From contig CAZNYM010000017.1 of assembly GCA_964577255.1 (NCBI GenBank), positions 1 through 37,458 of the forward strand: a stretch of DNA of 37,458 bases. Direction: 5' to 3'. This document shows, piece after piece, positions 7,198-15,205 of this stretch. The notes under the pieces were generated by a model, which ran no database searches, was not told the DNA's origin, and saw nothing but the letters and a program-made list of their open reading frames with translations. Each line of letters starts with the position of its first letter. Position 1 is the first letter of the stretch. The translations under genes were made by a program, and so were the position numbers. Source of the DNA: Micavibrio_C sp964577255 (lineage in GTDB: Bacteria > Pseudomonadota > Alphaproteobacteria > Micavibrionales > Micavibrionaceae).

Positions 7198-8517
7198 TTA
7201 CGCGGTTATTTTCTCCGCGACCAGCGCGGTCTGGGTTTTTTCACCGTCCAGCGTGATGGCGGCACGGATGGTGGCGGCAGCTTTTTGCGCGGTGGCGTCG
7301 TCGCGGGCGTGGATAAGGCAAAGCGGCGTTTTGCCCGGCGCGACAGTTTCCCCAAGCCCTTTCACTGCCGACAGTCCCACGCCGTGGTCGATCTTATCGG
7401 CGGCCACGCGGCGCCCGCCGCCGAGTTCGATCACGGCGATGCCCATCGCCCGCACATCCATAGCTGTTATGGTGCCGGTTTTATCGGAATAGACGGGCAG
7501 AACGAGGGGGGCAAGAGGCAAAAACTTATCGGTTTGTTCCATGATGTCGGCGGGCCCGCCCAAAGCCGCGACCATGCGCGCGAAAATCTCGGCGGCCTTG
7601 CCGCTTTTCAAGTTCTTCTCGTTGAGCGCGCGCGCTTCCTTTACATTACTGGCCAGTTTTCCCAGCACCAGCAGCTCGTCGCACAGCGCCAGCGTCACCT
7701 CAAGGAAGCGCGGTTCCGTTTTATCGCCGCGCAGGCAGGCTATGGCCTCGCGCACCTCGATGGCGTTTCCGGCCGTATCCCCCAGCACCTGATTCATGTC
7801 GGTCATCAGCGCGACCGTTGGCAGCCCCGCGCCACCCGCGATGCTGACAATGCTTTGCGCCAGCGCCTTCATGCGGCCGTAATCGACCAGAAAGGAACCC
7901 GTACCAAATTTTACATCCATCACCAGTCCCTGCAGCCCGGCCGCGAGCTTTTTCGAAAGGATCGAGGCGGAGATGAGGTCGAGGCTTTCCACCGTCGCGG
8001 TGACGTCGCGCACGGCGTAGATGGTGCGGTCGGCAGGGGCGATGTCGGCGGTGGCGCCTACCACCGCGCAGCCGACGTCGCGCACGGTTTTTTTCAGGAG
8101 GGCGGTGTCGGGCTGGCTTACATAGCCGGGGATCGCGTCCATTTTATCGAGCGTGCCGCCGGTGTGCCCGAGGCCCCGGCCCGAGATCATGGGCACGAAC
8201 CCGCCCGCCGCCGCGATCAAGGGGGCGAGCACGAGCGAAACCTTGTCGCCGACGCCGCCGGTGGAATGCTTATCAAGCACGGGGCCATTCAGTTTTTCCG
8301 CCGACCAGTCCATGACGGAGCCGGAGCGCGCCATGGCGCGGGTGAGGGCGACGCGCTCGGGCATGGTCAGTCCGTTCAGGAGGATGGCCATGCACATGGC
8401 GGCGATCTGGCCTTCACTCGCCACTTTGTCGGTGACGGCTTTTATATAAGTGTCGATCTGTGCCTGATCGAGCGTGCCACGGTCGCGCTTGATGCGGATG
8501 ATTTCCTGAATCAGCAT
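7198..8517 (-). CDS. deoA: Thymidine phosphorylase
   Basis: The 439-residue protein matches the E. coli DeoA length of 440. It carries the family signature SGRGLGHTGGTLDKMDAIPGY-like stretch around residues 110-132, preceded by KHSTGGVGDKVS (about 84-95), which binds phosphate and nucleoside. The enzyme splits thymidine or deoxyuridine with phosphate into the base and deoxyribose 1-phosphate in the cytoplasm. A pyrimidine-nucleoside phosphorylase with wider substrate range cannot be excluded. The gene shares an operon with the downstream transporter and is divergent from nhaA across 64 bases. A GGGGGA ribosome binding site precedes the ATG. No other deo gene is nearby. Confidence 0.94.
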   Translation of the reverse strand: MLIQEIIRIKRDRGTLDQAQIDTYIKAVTDKVASEGQIAAMCMAILLNGLTMPERVALTRAMARSGSVMDWSAEKLNGPVLDKHSTGGVGDKVSLVLAPLIAAAGGFVPMISGRGLGHTGGTLDKMDAIPGYVSQPDTALLKKTVRDVGCAVVGATADIAPADRTIYAVRDVTATVESLDLISASILSKKLAAGLQGLVMDVKFGTGSFLVDYGRMKALAQSIVSIAGGAGLPTVALMTDMNQVLGDTAGNAIEVREAIACLRGDKTEPRFLEVTLALCDELLVLGKLASNVKEARALNEKNLKSGKAAEIFARMVAALGGPADIMEQTDKFLPLAPLVLPVYSDKTGTITAMDVRAMGIAVIELGGGRRVAADKIDHGVGLSAVKGLGETVAPGKTPLCLIHARDDATAQKAAATIRAAITLDGEKTQTALVAEKITA

Positions 8518-8569
8518 GGATCCCCCAGAGTTATGGTTTTAGCGCGTTTTTCCGGCGAGGGGAACGCGG

Positions 8570-8575
8570 TATAAT
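8570..8575 (+). promoter_or_regulatory. Possible -10 box of nhaA giving a leaderless mRNA
   Basis: A perfect TATAAT lies 6 bases before the nhaA ATG at 8582. The usual 6-7 base distance from -10 box to transcription start puts the start at the A of the ATG. No -35 box is convincing (TTTTTC 17 bases upstream). No Shine-Dalgarno sequence is present between box and ATG. Confidence 0.4.
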
Positions 8576-8581
8576 GACAAC

Positions 8582-9757
8582 ATGAGTCGCCTGCAGAATA
8601 AATTTATGGAAAAATCAGGGAACGCTTTCACCGCCATGAAAGCATTCCTGAAGCTGGAGTCCGCCGCTGGGATCATCATGGCGGCGATGGCGGTGATTGC
8701 GATGATCATCGCCAATTCACCGCTTTACGGCTTTTACGACCATGTATTGCACTATGCCGGAGTCGATGTCCTGCAGAAGTCGCTGCTGCACTGGATCAAC
8801 GACGGTCTGATGGCAATCTTTTTCTTCCTGGTCGGGCTTGAGATCAAACGCGAATTTGTCAGTGGAGAGCTATCGTCGCGCGACAGGGCTATCCTGCCCG
8901 CGATTGCCGCTGTGGGGGGCATGGCGGTGCCGGCGCTGATCTTCTTCCTTTTTAATATGAATTACCCGGAGAATCTGCCGGGCTGGGCCATTCCTTCGGC
9001 GACCGACATTGCCTTCACGCTCGGGATTCTCTCGCTATTGGGGAATCGCGTACCGCTCAGCATCAAGGTGCTGCTGACCGCCATTGCCGTGATCGACGAC
9101 ATGGGAGCGATCGCGATCATCGCGCTCTTTTACGCCGACAGCATCCAGACCGAGCCGCTGGCGCTGGCGGGCGCGGTGATGGCGGGGCTGTTGCTCCTGA
9201 ACCGCCGGGGAATCCAGCATCCTCTGCCTTATATCGTGCTGGCCTTTGCCTTGTGGTTCTTCGTGCTGCAATCGGGGGTGCATGCCACGCTTGCAGGAGT
9301 GATCGCGGCGTTTTTTATCCCGGCAACGCCTGGCAAAAAGATGGAGCACGGGCTGCATCCTTGGGTGGCGTTCGGCATCCTGCCGCTGTTCGCCTTCGCC
9401 AATGCCGGGGTTTCGTTCACGGGGGTAAGCCTCGACCATATGATCAACCCGGTAGTGGGCGGGATCGCGACGGGGCTTTTTATCGGCAAGCCTATCGGAA
9501 TTTTCGGCGCCATATGGCTGGCGGTGAAAGCGGGAATTTGCCGCCGGCCGCACGGCGCCACCTGGGGAGCGCTGTTCGCCATGGCGGTTTTGTGCGGGAT
9601 CGGCTTCACCATGTCCTTATTCATAGGCATGCTGGCTTATGACGGGCATGAGATGCAGGTGTATGTCAGGCTGGGGGTTCTGGGCGGTTCGCTGGCTGCC
9701 GCCGTGGCCGGCTATATAATCATGAAGGCGGTCACCCGGCCGTTAAGGACCCCTTAA
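8582..9757 (+). CDS. nhaA: Na+/H+ antiporter NhaA
   Basis: This 391-residue inner-membrane antiporter matches the NhaA family in length (E. coli 388) and helix pattern. The ion-binding residues are present: Asp142 in PSATDIAFTLG, and the pair Asp172-Asp173 in AVIDDMGAIAIIA. It exchanges cytoplasmic Na+ or Li+ for external protons and helps control pH and salt. The ATG at 8582 follows a TATAAT box by only 6 bases; an internal Met at 8609 is an alternative start but also lacks a ribosome binding site. The next gene, icd, follows after 87 bases. Confidence 0.95.
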   Translation: MSRLQNKFMEKSGNAFTAMKAFLKLESAAGIIMAAMAVIAMIIANSPLYGFYDHVLHYAGVDVLQKSLLHWINDGLMAIFFFLVGLEIKREFVSGELSSRDRAILPAIAAVGGMAVPALIFFLFNMNYPENLPGWAIPSATDIAFTLGILSLLGNRVPLSIKVLLTAIAVIDDMGAIAIIALFYADSIQTEPLALAGAVMAGLLLLNRRGIQHPLPYIVLAFALWFFVLQSGVHATLAGVIAAFFIPATPGKKMEHGLHPWVAFGILPLFAFANAGVSFTGVSLDHMINPVVGGIATGLFIGKPIGIFGAIWLAVKAGICRRPHGATWGALFAMAVLCGIGFTMSLFIGMLAYDGHEMQVYVRLGVLGGSLAAAVAGYIIMKAVTRPLRTP

Positions 9758-9781
9758 GGTTTATCTGGCACCTTCAGAATG

Positions 9782-9814
9782 CCGGAAAAGGTATTTGTCC
9801 GGTTCGATTTTTTT
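9782..9814 (+). terminator. Weak possible terminator after nhaA
   Basis: Short arms CCGGA (9782-9786) and TCCGG (9798-9802) are followed, after five bases, by a run of seven T (9808-9814). The stem is short and the gap before the T run is unusual. It is offered only as a candidate separating nhaA from icd. Confidence 0.3.
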
Positions 9815-9844
9815 CACCCTCTTTAACGACTGTTCCTTTCAGGG

Positions 9845-11314
9845 ATGACCATCATGAGCAAAAAGACCCCCATCACCATCGCGCGCGGCGACGGCATCGG
9901 CCCCGAGATCATGAACGCGACGCTGAATATTCTGGAAGCGGCGGGCGCGCGCCTGGCGATTGAAGAAATCGCCATTGGCAAGGACGTCTATGAAAGCGGC
10001 ATCAAAAGCGGCATCGCCGATTCCTCGTGGGAATCGCTGCGCCGCACCCGCGTGTTCCTGAAGGCCCCGATCACGACGCCCCAGGGCGGCGGGTTCAAGA
10101 GCCTGAACGTCACCGTGCGCAAGCGCCTGGGCCTTTTTTCCAACGTGCGTCCGTGCGTGTCCTACGACCCGTATGTCGAGACCAAGCACCCGGGCATGGA
10201 CGTGGTGATCGTGCGCGAGAACGAGGAAGACCTTTACGGCGGCATCGAATACCGCCACACCCAGGACATGGTCGAGTCGGTGAAGATCATTTCCCGCCCC
10301 GGCAGCGAGCGGATCGTGCGCTACGCCTTCGAATACGCCCGCCAGAACGGGCGCAAGAAGGTGACCTGCATGTCCAAGGACAACATCATGAAAATGGCCG
10401 ACGGCCTTTTCCACCGCGTGTTCGACGAGATCGGCGCGGAATATCCCGAGATCGAGAAGAACCACTTCATCGTCGATATCGGTTCGGCGCGCATCGCCTG
10501 CCAGCCGCACCAGTTCGACGTGGTGGTGACCACCAACCTGTACGGCGATATCATTTCCGACATCGCCGCCGAGGTGACGGGTTCGGTCGGCCTGGGCGGT
10601 TCATCGAACGTGGGCGAGAATTTCGCCATGTTCGAAGCCATCCACGGCAGCGCTCCCGACATCGCCGGCAAGGGCATCGCCAATCCTTCGGGCCTGCTGC
10701 TCGCCTCCGTCATGATGCTGGTGCATATCGGCCAGGGCGACGTGGCGACCAAAGTTCACAACGCCTGGCTCAAGACCATTGAAGACGGCATTCACACCGG
10801 CGACATCTTCCGCGCCGGCCGCAGCGCCCGCAAAGTGGGCACATCGGAATTCAGCGCCGCCGTGATCGAGCGCCTGGGCCAGGTGCCCAACAAGCTGCAC
10901 CCGGTTTCCTACGCCGCCGGCAAGGGCGGGGGCATGAAGATGCCGCCGCTCAAGCCGGTCGTGCGCCAGGCCAAGGTTCTGACGGGCGTGGACATCTTCG
11001 TCAACTGGCCCGGCTCGATGGAGGGCGGCGAAGCCAACAACCTCGCGGCCAAGATCAAGCCGCTGGTGGCTCAGGGCCTGGTGCTGGAGCTGATCGACAA
11101 CCGCGGCGTCAAGGTATGGCCTGACGGTCTGCCGGAAACGTTCTGCTCGGACCACTGGCGCCTGCGCCTGAAGGCCACCGACGGCACGCTTTCGCACCAG
11201 CAGGTGATCGAGCAGCTGAGCCGCTTCAGCAACGCCAAGATCGATTTCGTGAAGGTCGAGCACCTGTACACCTTTGACGGTCAACCCGGCTTTACTGCCG
11301 CGCAAGGTACCTAA
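9845..11314 (+). CDS. icd: Isocitrate dehydrogenase, long Rickettsia/Thermus type, probably NAD+-using
   Basis: The 489-residue protein oxidises isocitrate to 2-oxoglutarate in the TCA cycle. It has the decarboxylating dehydrogenase core with RENEEDLYGGIEY and NLYGDIISDIAAE. Beyond about residue 330 comes the C-terminal extension of the ICDH_alpha type (Rickettsia about 483, Thermus about 496 residues). The coenzyme loop reads GSAPDIAGKGIANP with Asp272, where NADP-specific enzymes such as E. coli and Thermus IDH have Lys-Tyr. Asp at this place is the NAD+ signature in the superfamily, so NAD+ dependence is predicted. A second ATG at 9854 (MSKK) is a possible start. acnA, the preceding TCA step, lies in the same window but in a separate unit. 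Confidence 0.93.
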   Translation: MTIMSKKTPITIARGDGIGPEIMNATLNILEAAGARLAIEEIAIGKDVYESGIKSGIADSSWESLRRTRVFLKAPITTPQGGGFKSLNVTVRKRLGLFSNVRPCVSYDPYVETKHPGMDVVIVRENEEDLYGGIEYRHTQDMVESVKIISRPGSERIVRYAFEYARQNGRKKVTCMSKDNIMKMADGLFHRVFDEIGAEYPEIEKNHFIVDIGSARIACQPHQFDVVVTTNLYGDIISDIAAEVTGSVGLGGSSNVGENFAMFEAIHGSAPDIAGKGIANPSGLLLASVMMLVHIGQGDVATKVHNAWLKTIEDGIHTGDIFRAGRSARKVGTSEFSAAVIERLGQVPNKLHPVSYAAGKGGGMKMPPLKPVVRQAKVLTGVDIFVNWPGSMEGGEANNLAAKIKPLVAQGLVLELIDNRGVKVWPDGLPETFCSDHWRLRLKATDGTLSHQQVIEQLSRFSNAKIDFVKVEHLYTFDGQPGFTAAQGT

Positions 11315-11345
11315 GAAGGGACGTAAGGGCGAAAGAATAACGCAG

Positions 11346-12242
11346 TCAGTCGGGCTTTTGCTGCAGCAGGGCGGCCGTGGCAGGGTCGTAGGGCGGCTTC
11401 GTCGCCGGTTCGTGACGGCCTATGATCCGGCGCACCACATTTTTCTCCATAAAATCCCCCGCCATTTCCGCATCAGCTTCCACGGGTTGATTTTTATAGA
11501 CGTCATGGCCGTCACGTCCACTGCAATAGAGGTACATATTGCCGCTGAAAATTTCGGCTTCGCGCCGCAGGTGATGGCCGCGGCCCAGCGCGTTGCGGCG
11601 GAAAGCGGTAGCGAGAGCGGCCTGAAAGCTGTGCTGGACTTCATGAAATACCATTGCCAGCGCCCTACGGGGCGAGTCTTCCTTCATCATATCCTGCCAG
11701 AAGCAGGGTTGCAGCGCGATAGTGCTGGTAATCGTGCCGTCTGCGTTTTCCGTGTGGCTATGGATAGCGAATGTATTGATTTTCTTGCCACTCAGCGGAT
11801 CGATATGGCCCGTCATGCGGCCATCCTCGACTTTAAGGCGGACAGACGGCACGCCGCGAACGCGTATCAGGGAGCTGAATTCTTTTATAAGGTGCGTTAT
11901 GGCGACGCGCTTGTCGGCATCGTTTAGACCTTCCGATGACCAACAATCGATCAGGACTATGGCGTTTCCGTCTTTGGCAAGGCACTCCGCGGCTTTCGTC
12001 ATCATATTCACGCGCCAGTCGCAGTAATTTTTCGAAGGAGACATATCCGCGAAGACTTCAAGGATTCTGCCTTCCAGCTCTTCCATTCTTTTCCGGTTCT
12101 CATCCGAGAATGACCCATCCCCGGCTTTTTCCGCCTTTGTTTTCATGCGCGCAAGCTCAAGGAGCCTGTCCCTCAGCGTGTGGACATAGAGCATTTTGTC
12201 GTAAGGGCCGAGCCTGGCGACGAGGGCGCGTTGAACGGTCAT
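11346..12242 (-). CDS. Unrecognised protein with zinc-metalloprotease HExxH motif
   Basis: The 298-residue protein belongs to no family I can name. It has no signal peptide and should be cytoplasmic. Residues 25-65 are charged and probably coiled coil. HEVQH at 200-204 is an HExxH zinc motif within a hydrophobic helix (ALAMVFHEVQHSFQAAL). PVEADAEMAGDF at 253-264 resembles the ExxAD/E segment that gives the third zinc ligand in several minimal zincins such as M48 and M78. The gene converges with icd (31-base gap) and is divergent from the DUF808 gene. The start has a GAGGA site about 12 bases upstream, a long spacing. Protease activity is inference from motif only. Confidence 0.72.
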   Translation of the reverse strand: MTVQRALVARLGPYDKMLYVHTLRDRLLELARMKTKAEKAGDGSFSDENRKRMEELEGRILEVFADMSPSKNYCDWRVNMMTKAAECLAKDGNAIVLIDCWSSEGLNDADKRVAITHLIKEFSSLIRVRGVPSVRLKVEDGRMTGHIDPLSGKKINTFAIHSHTENADGTITSTIALQPCFWQDMMKEDSPRRALAMVFHEVQHSFQAALATAFRRNALGRGHHLRREAEIFSGNMYLYCSGRDGHDVYKNQPVEADAEMAGDFMEKNVVRRIIGRHEPATKPPYDPATAALLQQKPD

Positions 12243-12373
12243 GGTGTCATCTATCCTCAGACGGGAAATTTAGCGTATATTTCAAGATTATGCAAACAAA
12301 AAGAGTGGTGCGGCAGCCTTTATTTCCCGTTCGAATCAAGGGATTATGAGTTTTTACCGCGCAAGGAAGCCCC

Positions 12374-13285
12374 ATGGCCAGCAGTTTTTTCGCTCTTTTC
12401 GACGACATCGCCAGCCTGCTCGACGACGTCGCCGCCATGACCAAGATGGCCACGGCCAAGACCGCCGGGGTGATCGGCGACGATTTTGCAGTCACCGCCG
12501 AGGGCCTGACGGGTCTCGCCGCGCGGCGCGAGCTGCCGGTGATCGGCATGGTGGCGCTGGGCAGCCTCGCCAACAAGGCGGTGCTGATCCCGGCCGCCTT
12601 GGCTTTGAGCGTTTACGCCCCGCATATCATTCCGGTGGTGCTGGTGCTGGGGGGAATTTTCCTGTGCTTCGAGGGCGCGGAGAAGATCCTGCACAACAAA
12701 AGCAAGGGCCACGACAAGGATCATATGCCCGCGCCGGGCGAAGCGCCCGCGCCGATCAACGCCGAGCAGTGGGAAGCCGACCTCAAGGCCTATGAGAAGA
12801 CCAAGATCATGGGCGCGATCGGCACCGACGCGGTGCTTTCCGCCGAGATCATTGCCATCGCGCTCGATACCGTCACCCACGCGCCGTTTCCGCAGCAGGC
12901 TTTGACTCTGGTGGGCGTGGGCCTGGTGATGGTGACGGTCGTTTACGGCACGGTCGCGCTGCTGGTGAAGGCGGATGACGCCGCACTCAAGCTCAAAACC
13001 CTCGACAACAACCCGTTCGCGCACAGGCTGGGCGACGGCATTTTGTTCGTGGTGCCTTATATATTGCGGGCGCTGTCCTATATCGGCACGGCGGCGATGT
13101 TCTTCGTCGGCGGCGGGATGCTGGCGCACAAGGTGCCGTTCCTGCACGACCTGGCGCACAGTTTGCACGCCGATCACGGTTTCCTGAATTTCATCTATGG
13201 CGGGGTCGCGGGCGTGATCGCCGGTTTCATCGCGGTCGGCGTGTTCACGCTGGTGAAAAGGGCGCTCAGGAAGAAGCAGCCCTAA
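12374..13285 (+). CDS. yedI: DUF808 family inner-membrane protein (YedI-like)
   Basis: The 303-residue protein matches the DUF808/YedI family in length (E. coli YedI about 305) and in its opening, SFFALFDDIASLLDDVAAMTK followed by AGVIGDDFAV. About six hydrophobic segments are visible (for example residues 55-75, 77-95, 170-195, 220-245 and 265-290), with a soluble loop near 105-140. Family function is unknown; the product sits in the inner membrane. An AAGGA ribosome binding site lies 7 bases before the ATG. The 131-base divergent region upstream has no promoter I can assign with confidence. The 3' end overlaps folD tail-to-tail by 20 bases. Confidence 0.88.
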   Translation: MASSFFALFDDIASLLDDVAAMTKMATAKTAGVIGDDFAVTAEGLTGLAARRELPVIGMVALGSLANKAVLIPAALALSVYAPHIIPVVLVLGGIFLCFEGAEKILHNKSKGHDKDHMPAPGEAPAPINAEQWEADLKAYEKTKIMGAIGTDAVLSAEIIAIALDTVTHAPFPQQALTLVGVGLVMVTVVYGTVALLVKADDAALKLKTLDNNPFAHRLGDGILFVVPYILRALSYIGTAAMFFVGGGMLAHKVPFLHDLAHSLHADHGFLNFIYGGVAGVIAGFIAVGVFTLVKRALRKKQP

Positions 13286-14099
13286 CGGTATTCGCCAGCA
13301 GGCAGGCGATCGTCATCGGCCCTACGCCGCCCGGAACGGGGGTAATTGCGCCCGCGACCTTGACCGCTTCGTCGAAGGCGACATCGCCCTTGAGACTGCC
13401 GTCTTCCATGCGGTTGATGCCGACGTCGATCACCACGGCGCCAGGTTTGATCCAGTCGCCGCGCACCATTTCCGGCCGGCCCACGGCGGCCACAAGGATG
13501 TCGGCCTGGCGGCACAGCGCCGGCAGGTCGCGGGTGCGTGAATGGCAGTGCGTGACGGTGCAGTTTTCCGCCAGCAGCAACTGATGCATCGGCTTGCCGA
13601 ACAGCACCGAGCGGCCGATCACCACTGCGTGCAGGCCGGAAAGATCTTTTTTCACTTCCTTGATCAGCAGCAGGCTGCCCTGCGGCGTGCAGGGCACCAG
13701 CCCCGGCAGGCCCAGCATCAGCCGCCCGGCGTTGAGCGGGTGCAGCCCGTCGATGTCCTTGGCGGGGTCGATGGCCTGGATCATGGCGTTTTCATCGAGA
13801 TGACCGGGCAGCGGCAGCTGCAGGAGGATGCCGTGCACGGCGGGATTGCTGTTAAGCGAGCCGATAAGTTTCAGAAGCTTATCGGCCCCGGTGGCGGCGG
13901 GCAGGCGGTGCTCGAAGCTATCAAGCCCGACCTTGGCGCAGGCGGCGATTTTATTGCGGACATAGACCTGGCTCGCGGGGTCGTCGCCCACCAGGATGAC
14001 GGCGAGACCGGGTTTTTTCGCGGATTTTTTAAGCGCGGCGGATAGGTCCGCCTTGAGGCGTTCGGCGACGGCCTTGCCGTCGATGATCGTCGCGGTCAT
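13266..14099 (-). CDS. folD: Methylenetetrahydrofolate dehydrogenase / methenyl-THF cyclohydrolase
   Basis: The 277-residue bifunctional enzyme interconverts 5,10-methylene-THF, methenyl-THF and 10-formyl-THF, supplying one-carbon units for purines and formyl-Met. Catalytic YxxxK is present as YVRNK (Tyr46, Lys50). Also visible are GILLQLPLP, DIDGLHPLN, the NADP-binding GRSVLFGKP and the C-terminal PVPGGVGPMTIACL. The length is normal. Its ATG overlaps the yggT stop by 4 bases (ATGA at 14096-14099), so the two are probably translated together. No missing residues were noticed. Confidence 0.96.
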   Translation of the reverse strand: MTATIIDGKAVAERLKADLSAALKKSAKKPGLAVILVGDDPASQVYVRNKIAACAKVGLDSFEHRLPAATGADKLLKLIGSLNSNPAVHGILLQLPLPGHLDENAMIQAIDPAKDIDGLHPLNAGRLMLGLPGLVPCTPQGSLLLIKEVKKDLSGLHAVVIGRSVLFGKPMHQLLLAENCTVTHCHSRTRDLPALCRQADILVAAVGRPEMVRGDWIKPGAVVIDVGINRMEDGSLKGDVAFDEAVKVAGAITPVPGGVGPMTIACLLANTVRAASS

Positions 14100-14389
14100 G
14101 GCATGTGCGGGAACAGGAACATCTTCACCACCAGCTGCTTGAGCATGAAAATGGCGAAGATGACCACGAAGGGGCTGATGTCGATGCCGCCGATGGCGGG
14201 AATGTATTTGCGCAGCGGCTTGAACACCGGATCGGTCAGGCGGTTGAGCAGGCGCACGAGGTTGGCGGCCTGGGGGTTCGCGGTGCTGACGACCTGGAAG
14301 GCGATCAGCCAGCTGACCACCACGGAGGTGATGATGATGTAGAAATAGACATCCAGGCAGAACAGCAGGAACTGGCCGATGGCGCTCAT
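14096..14389 (-). CDS. yggT: YggT family membrane protein
   Basis: This 97-residue protein has two hydrophobic helices (about residues 5-30 and 73-93) flanking the family motif NLVRLLNRLTDPVFKPLRKY and IGGIDISPFVV. YggT proteins are small inner-membrane proteins linked to cell division, turgor or membrane organisation in various bacteria; no activity is established. The ATG at 14389 is chosen because a GAGG site lies a few bases upstream and the protein then begins exactly where the family does. The longer open frame upstream has no such support. It overlaps folD by 4 bases and is probably the first gene of that operon. Confidence 0.9.
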   Translation of the reverse strand: MSAIGQFLLFCLDVYFYIIITSVVVSWLIAFQVVSTANPQAANLVRLLNRLTDPVFKPLRKYIPAIGGIDISPFVVIFAIFMLKQLVVKMFLFPHMP

Positions 14390-14436
14390 GGGAACCTCGC
14401 TTTGCAATCGGGGCGGCAGAGCCAAGGATAGCAGGG

Positions 14437-14456
14437 GCGGTTGATATTTCAACCGC
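14437..14456. promoter_or_regulatory. Perfect dyad (possible operator) over the -35 box
   Basis: GCGGTTGA-TATT-TCAACCGC is a perfect 8-base inverted repeat. The -35 hexamer TTGATA lies inside it, so a dimeric regulator here would block or control the promoter of the three-gene HExxH cluster. It is followed by TTTT on the plus strand and could also form a hairpin, but no plus-strand gene lies upstream to be terminated. Confidence 0.5.
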
Positions 14457-14470
14457 TTTTCCCGTATGAT
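14441..14470 (+). promoter_or_regulatory. Promoter of the three-gene HExxH cluster
   Basis: TTGATA (14441-14446) and TATGAT (14465-14470) each match five of six consensus bases, with an 18-base spacer. The expected transcription start near 14477 lies after the ATG at 14466. That rules out 14466 and supports 14505 as the start of the first gene. Confidence 0.6.
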
Positions 14471-14504
14471 AAAAGGGTTATACGCAAGGCGGAAAGGGGT
14501 TGTC

Positions 14505-15200
14505 ATGACGCTGGATGTAACGCAGGCGGCGGGTTTGCTATGGCTGGCCGCCGCCGGGGGGCCGGGCAGCGCCGCCGCCGTCCAGTGCACGGTGCCTAAG
14601 GCGCCGGTGGTGCAGATCCTGACCGAGTCCGCGGACATCCAGTATGATTTCAACCAGACGAGCGCCCAGCTTTCAGCCCAGCAGAGCAACACCGTCAACC
14701 CCTATGCCGCCAACGTCGACACCGCCACGGGCGGGCTGCGCCTGGATCAACCCAAGATCAGCATGGCAGTCAAGTGGGGGACGCTGACTTACCCCAGTCT
14801 GCAGGTCACCTGCTTCTGGTATGACACGGTCACGGTCAAGATCGCGCTGGCGCCGCGCATTTTCGTGGCGAAGGAATTCGGCGCCGAGCCCTGCCGCAGC
14901 GCCGTGGTCGAGCACGAGCTCAAACACGTCACCGTCGACCGCGAGGTGATGAACGCCTATGCCAACAATGTTGGCCGCACGGTGCAGGACGCCGTGAACA
15001 AGGCGGGCGCGATGGGCCCCTATAATATTCACGAGACCCAGCCGGTGCAAAAGATGCTGATCCAGAACATCGAGGGGGCGCTGTCCTCGCACGAGCTGAT
15101 GCTTTACAAGGAAATGCGCGCGCGCCAGGCCCAGGTCGACACGCTGGCGGAATATGAGCGCGTGGGCAAGATTTGCGAATCCGCCCGCAAGAAGAAATAA
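14505..15200 (+). CDS. Exported HExxHxxxD protein, paralogue 1 of 3
   Basis: The 231-residue protein starts at 14505, six bases after a GGAAAGGGG site and downstream of the predicted transcription start. The N-terminus has a hydrophobic Ala-rich segment ending GSAAAVQC, a plausible though not strongly basic signal peptide. After a beta-like domain with Cys28 and Cys103, CRSAVVEHELKHVTVDREVMN carries HELKH (137-141) and Asp145. The C-terminus has AEYERVGKIC. The four Cys positions and the HExxHxxxD motif are shared with the next two genes. The motif suggests a secreted or periplasmic zinc protein, possibly a protease. I recognise no named family with certainty. Confidence 0.8.
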   Translation: MTLDVTQAAGLLWLAAAGGPGSAAAVQCTVPKAPVVQILTESADIQYDFNQTSAQLSAQQSNTVNPYAANVDTATGGLRLDQPKISMAVKWGTLTYPSLQVTCFWYDTVTVKIALAPRIFVAKEFGAEPCRSAVVEHELKHVTVDREVMNAYANNVGRTVQDAVNKAGAMGPYNIHETQPVQKMLIQNIEGALSSHELMLYKEMRARQAQVDTLAEYERVGKICESARKKK

Positions 15201-15205
15201 CCCCG

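Noticed and set aside
14466..14504. Earlier in-frame ATG for the first HExxH gene
   Set aside because: The ATG overlaps the -10 box TATGAT and precedes the expected transcription start; the start at 14505 has a ribosome binding site.
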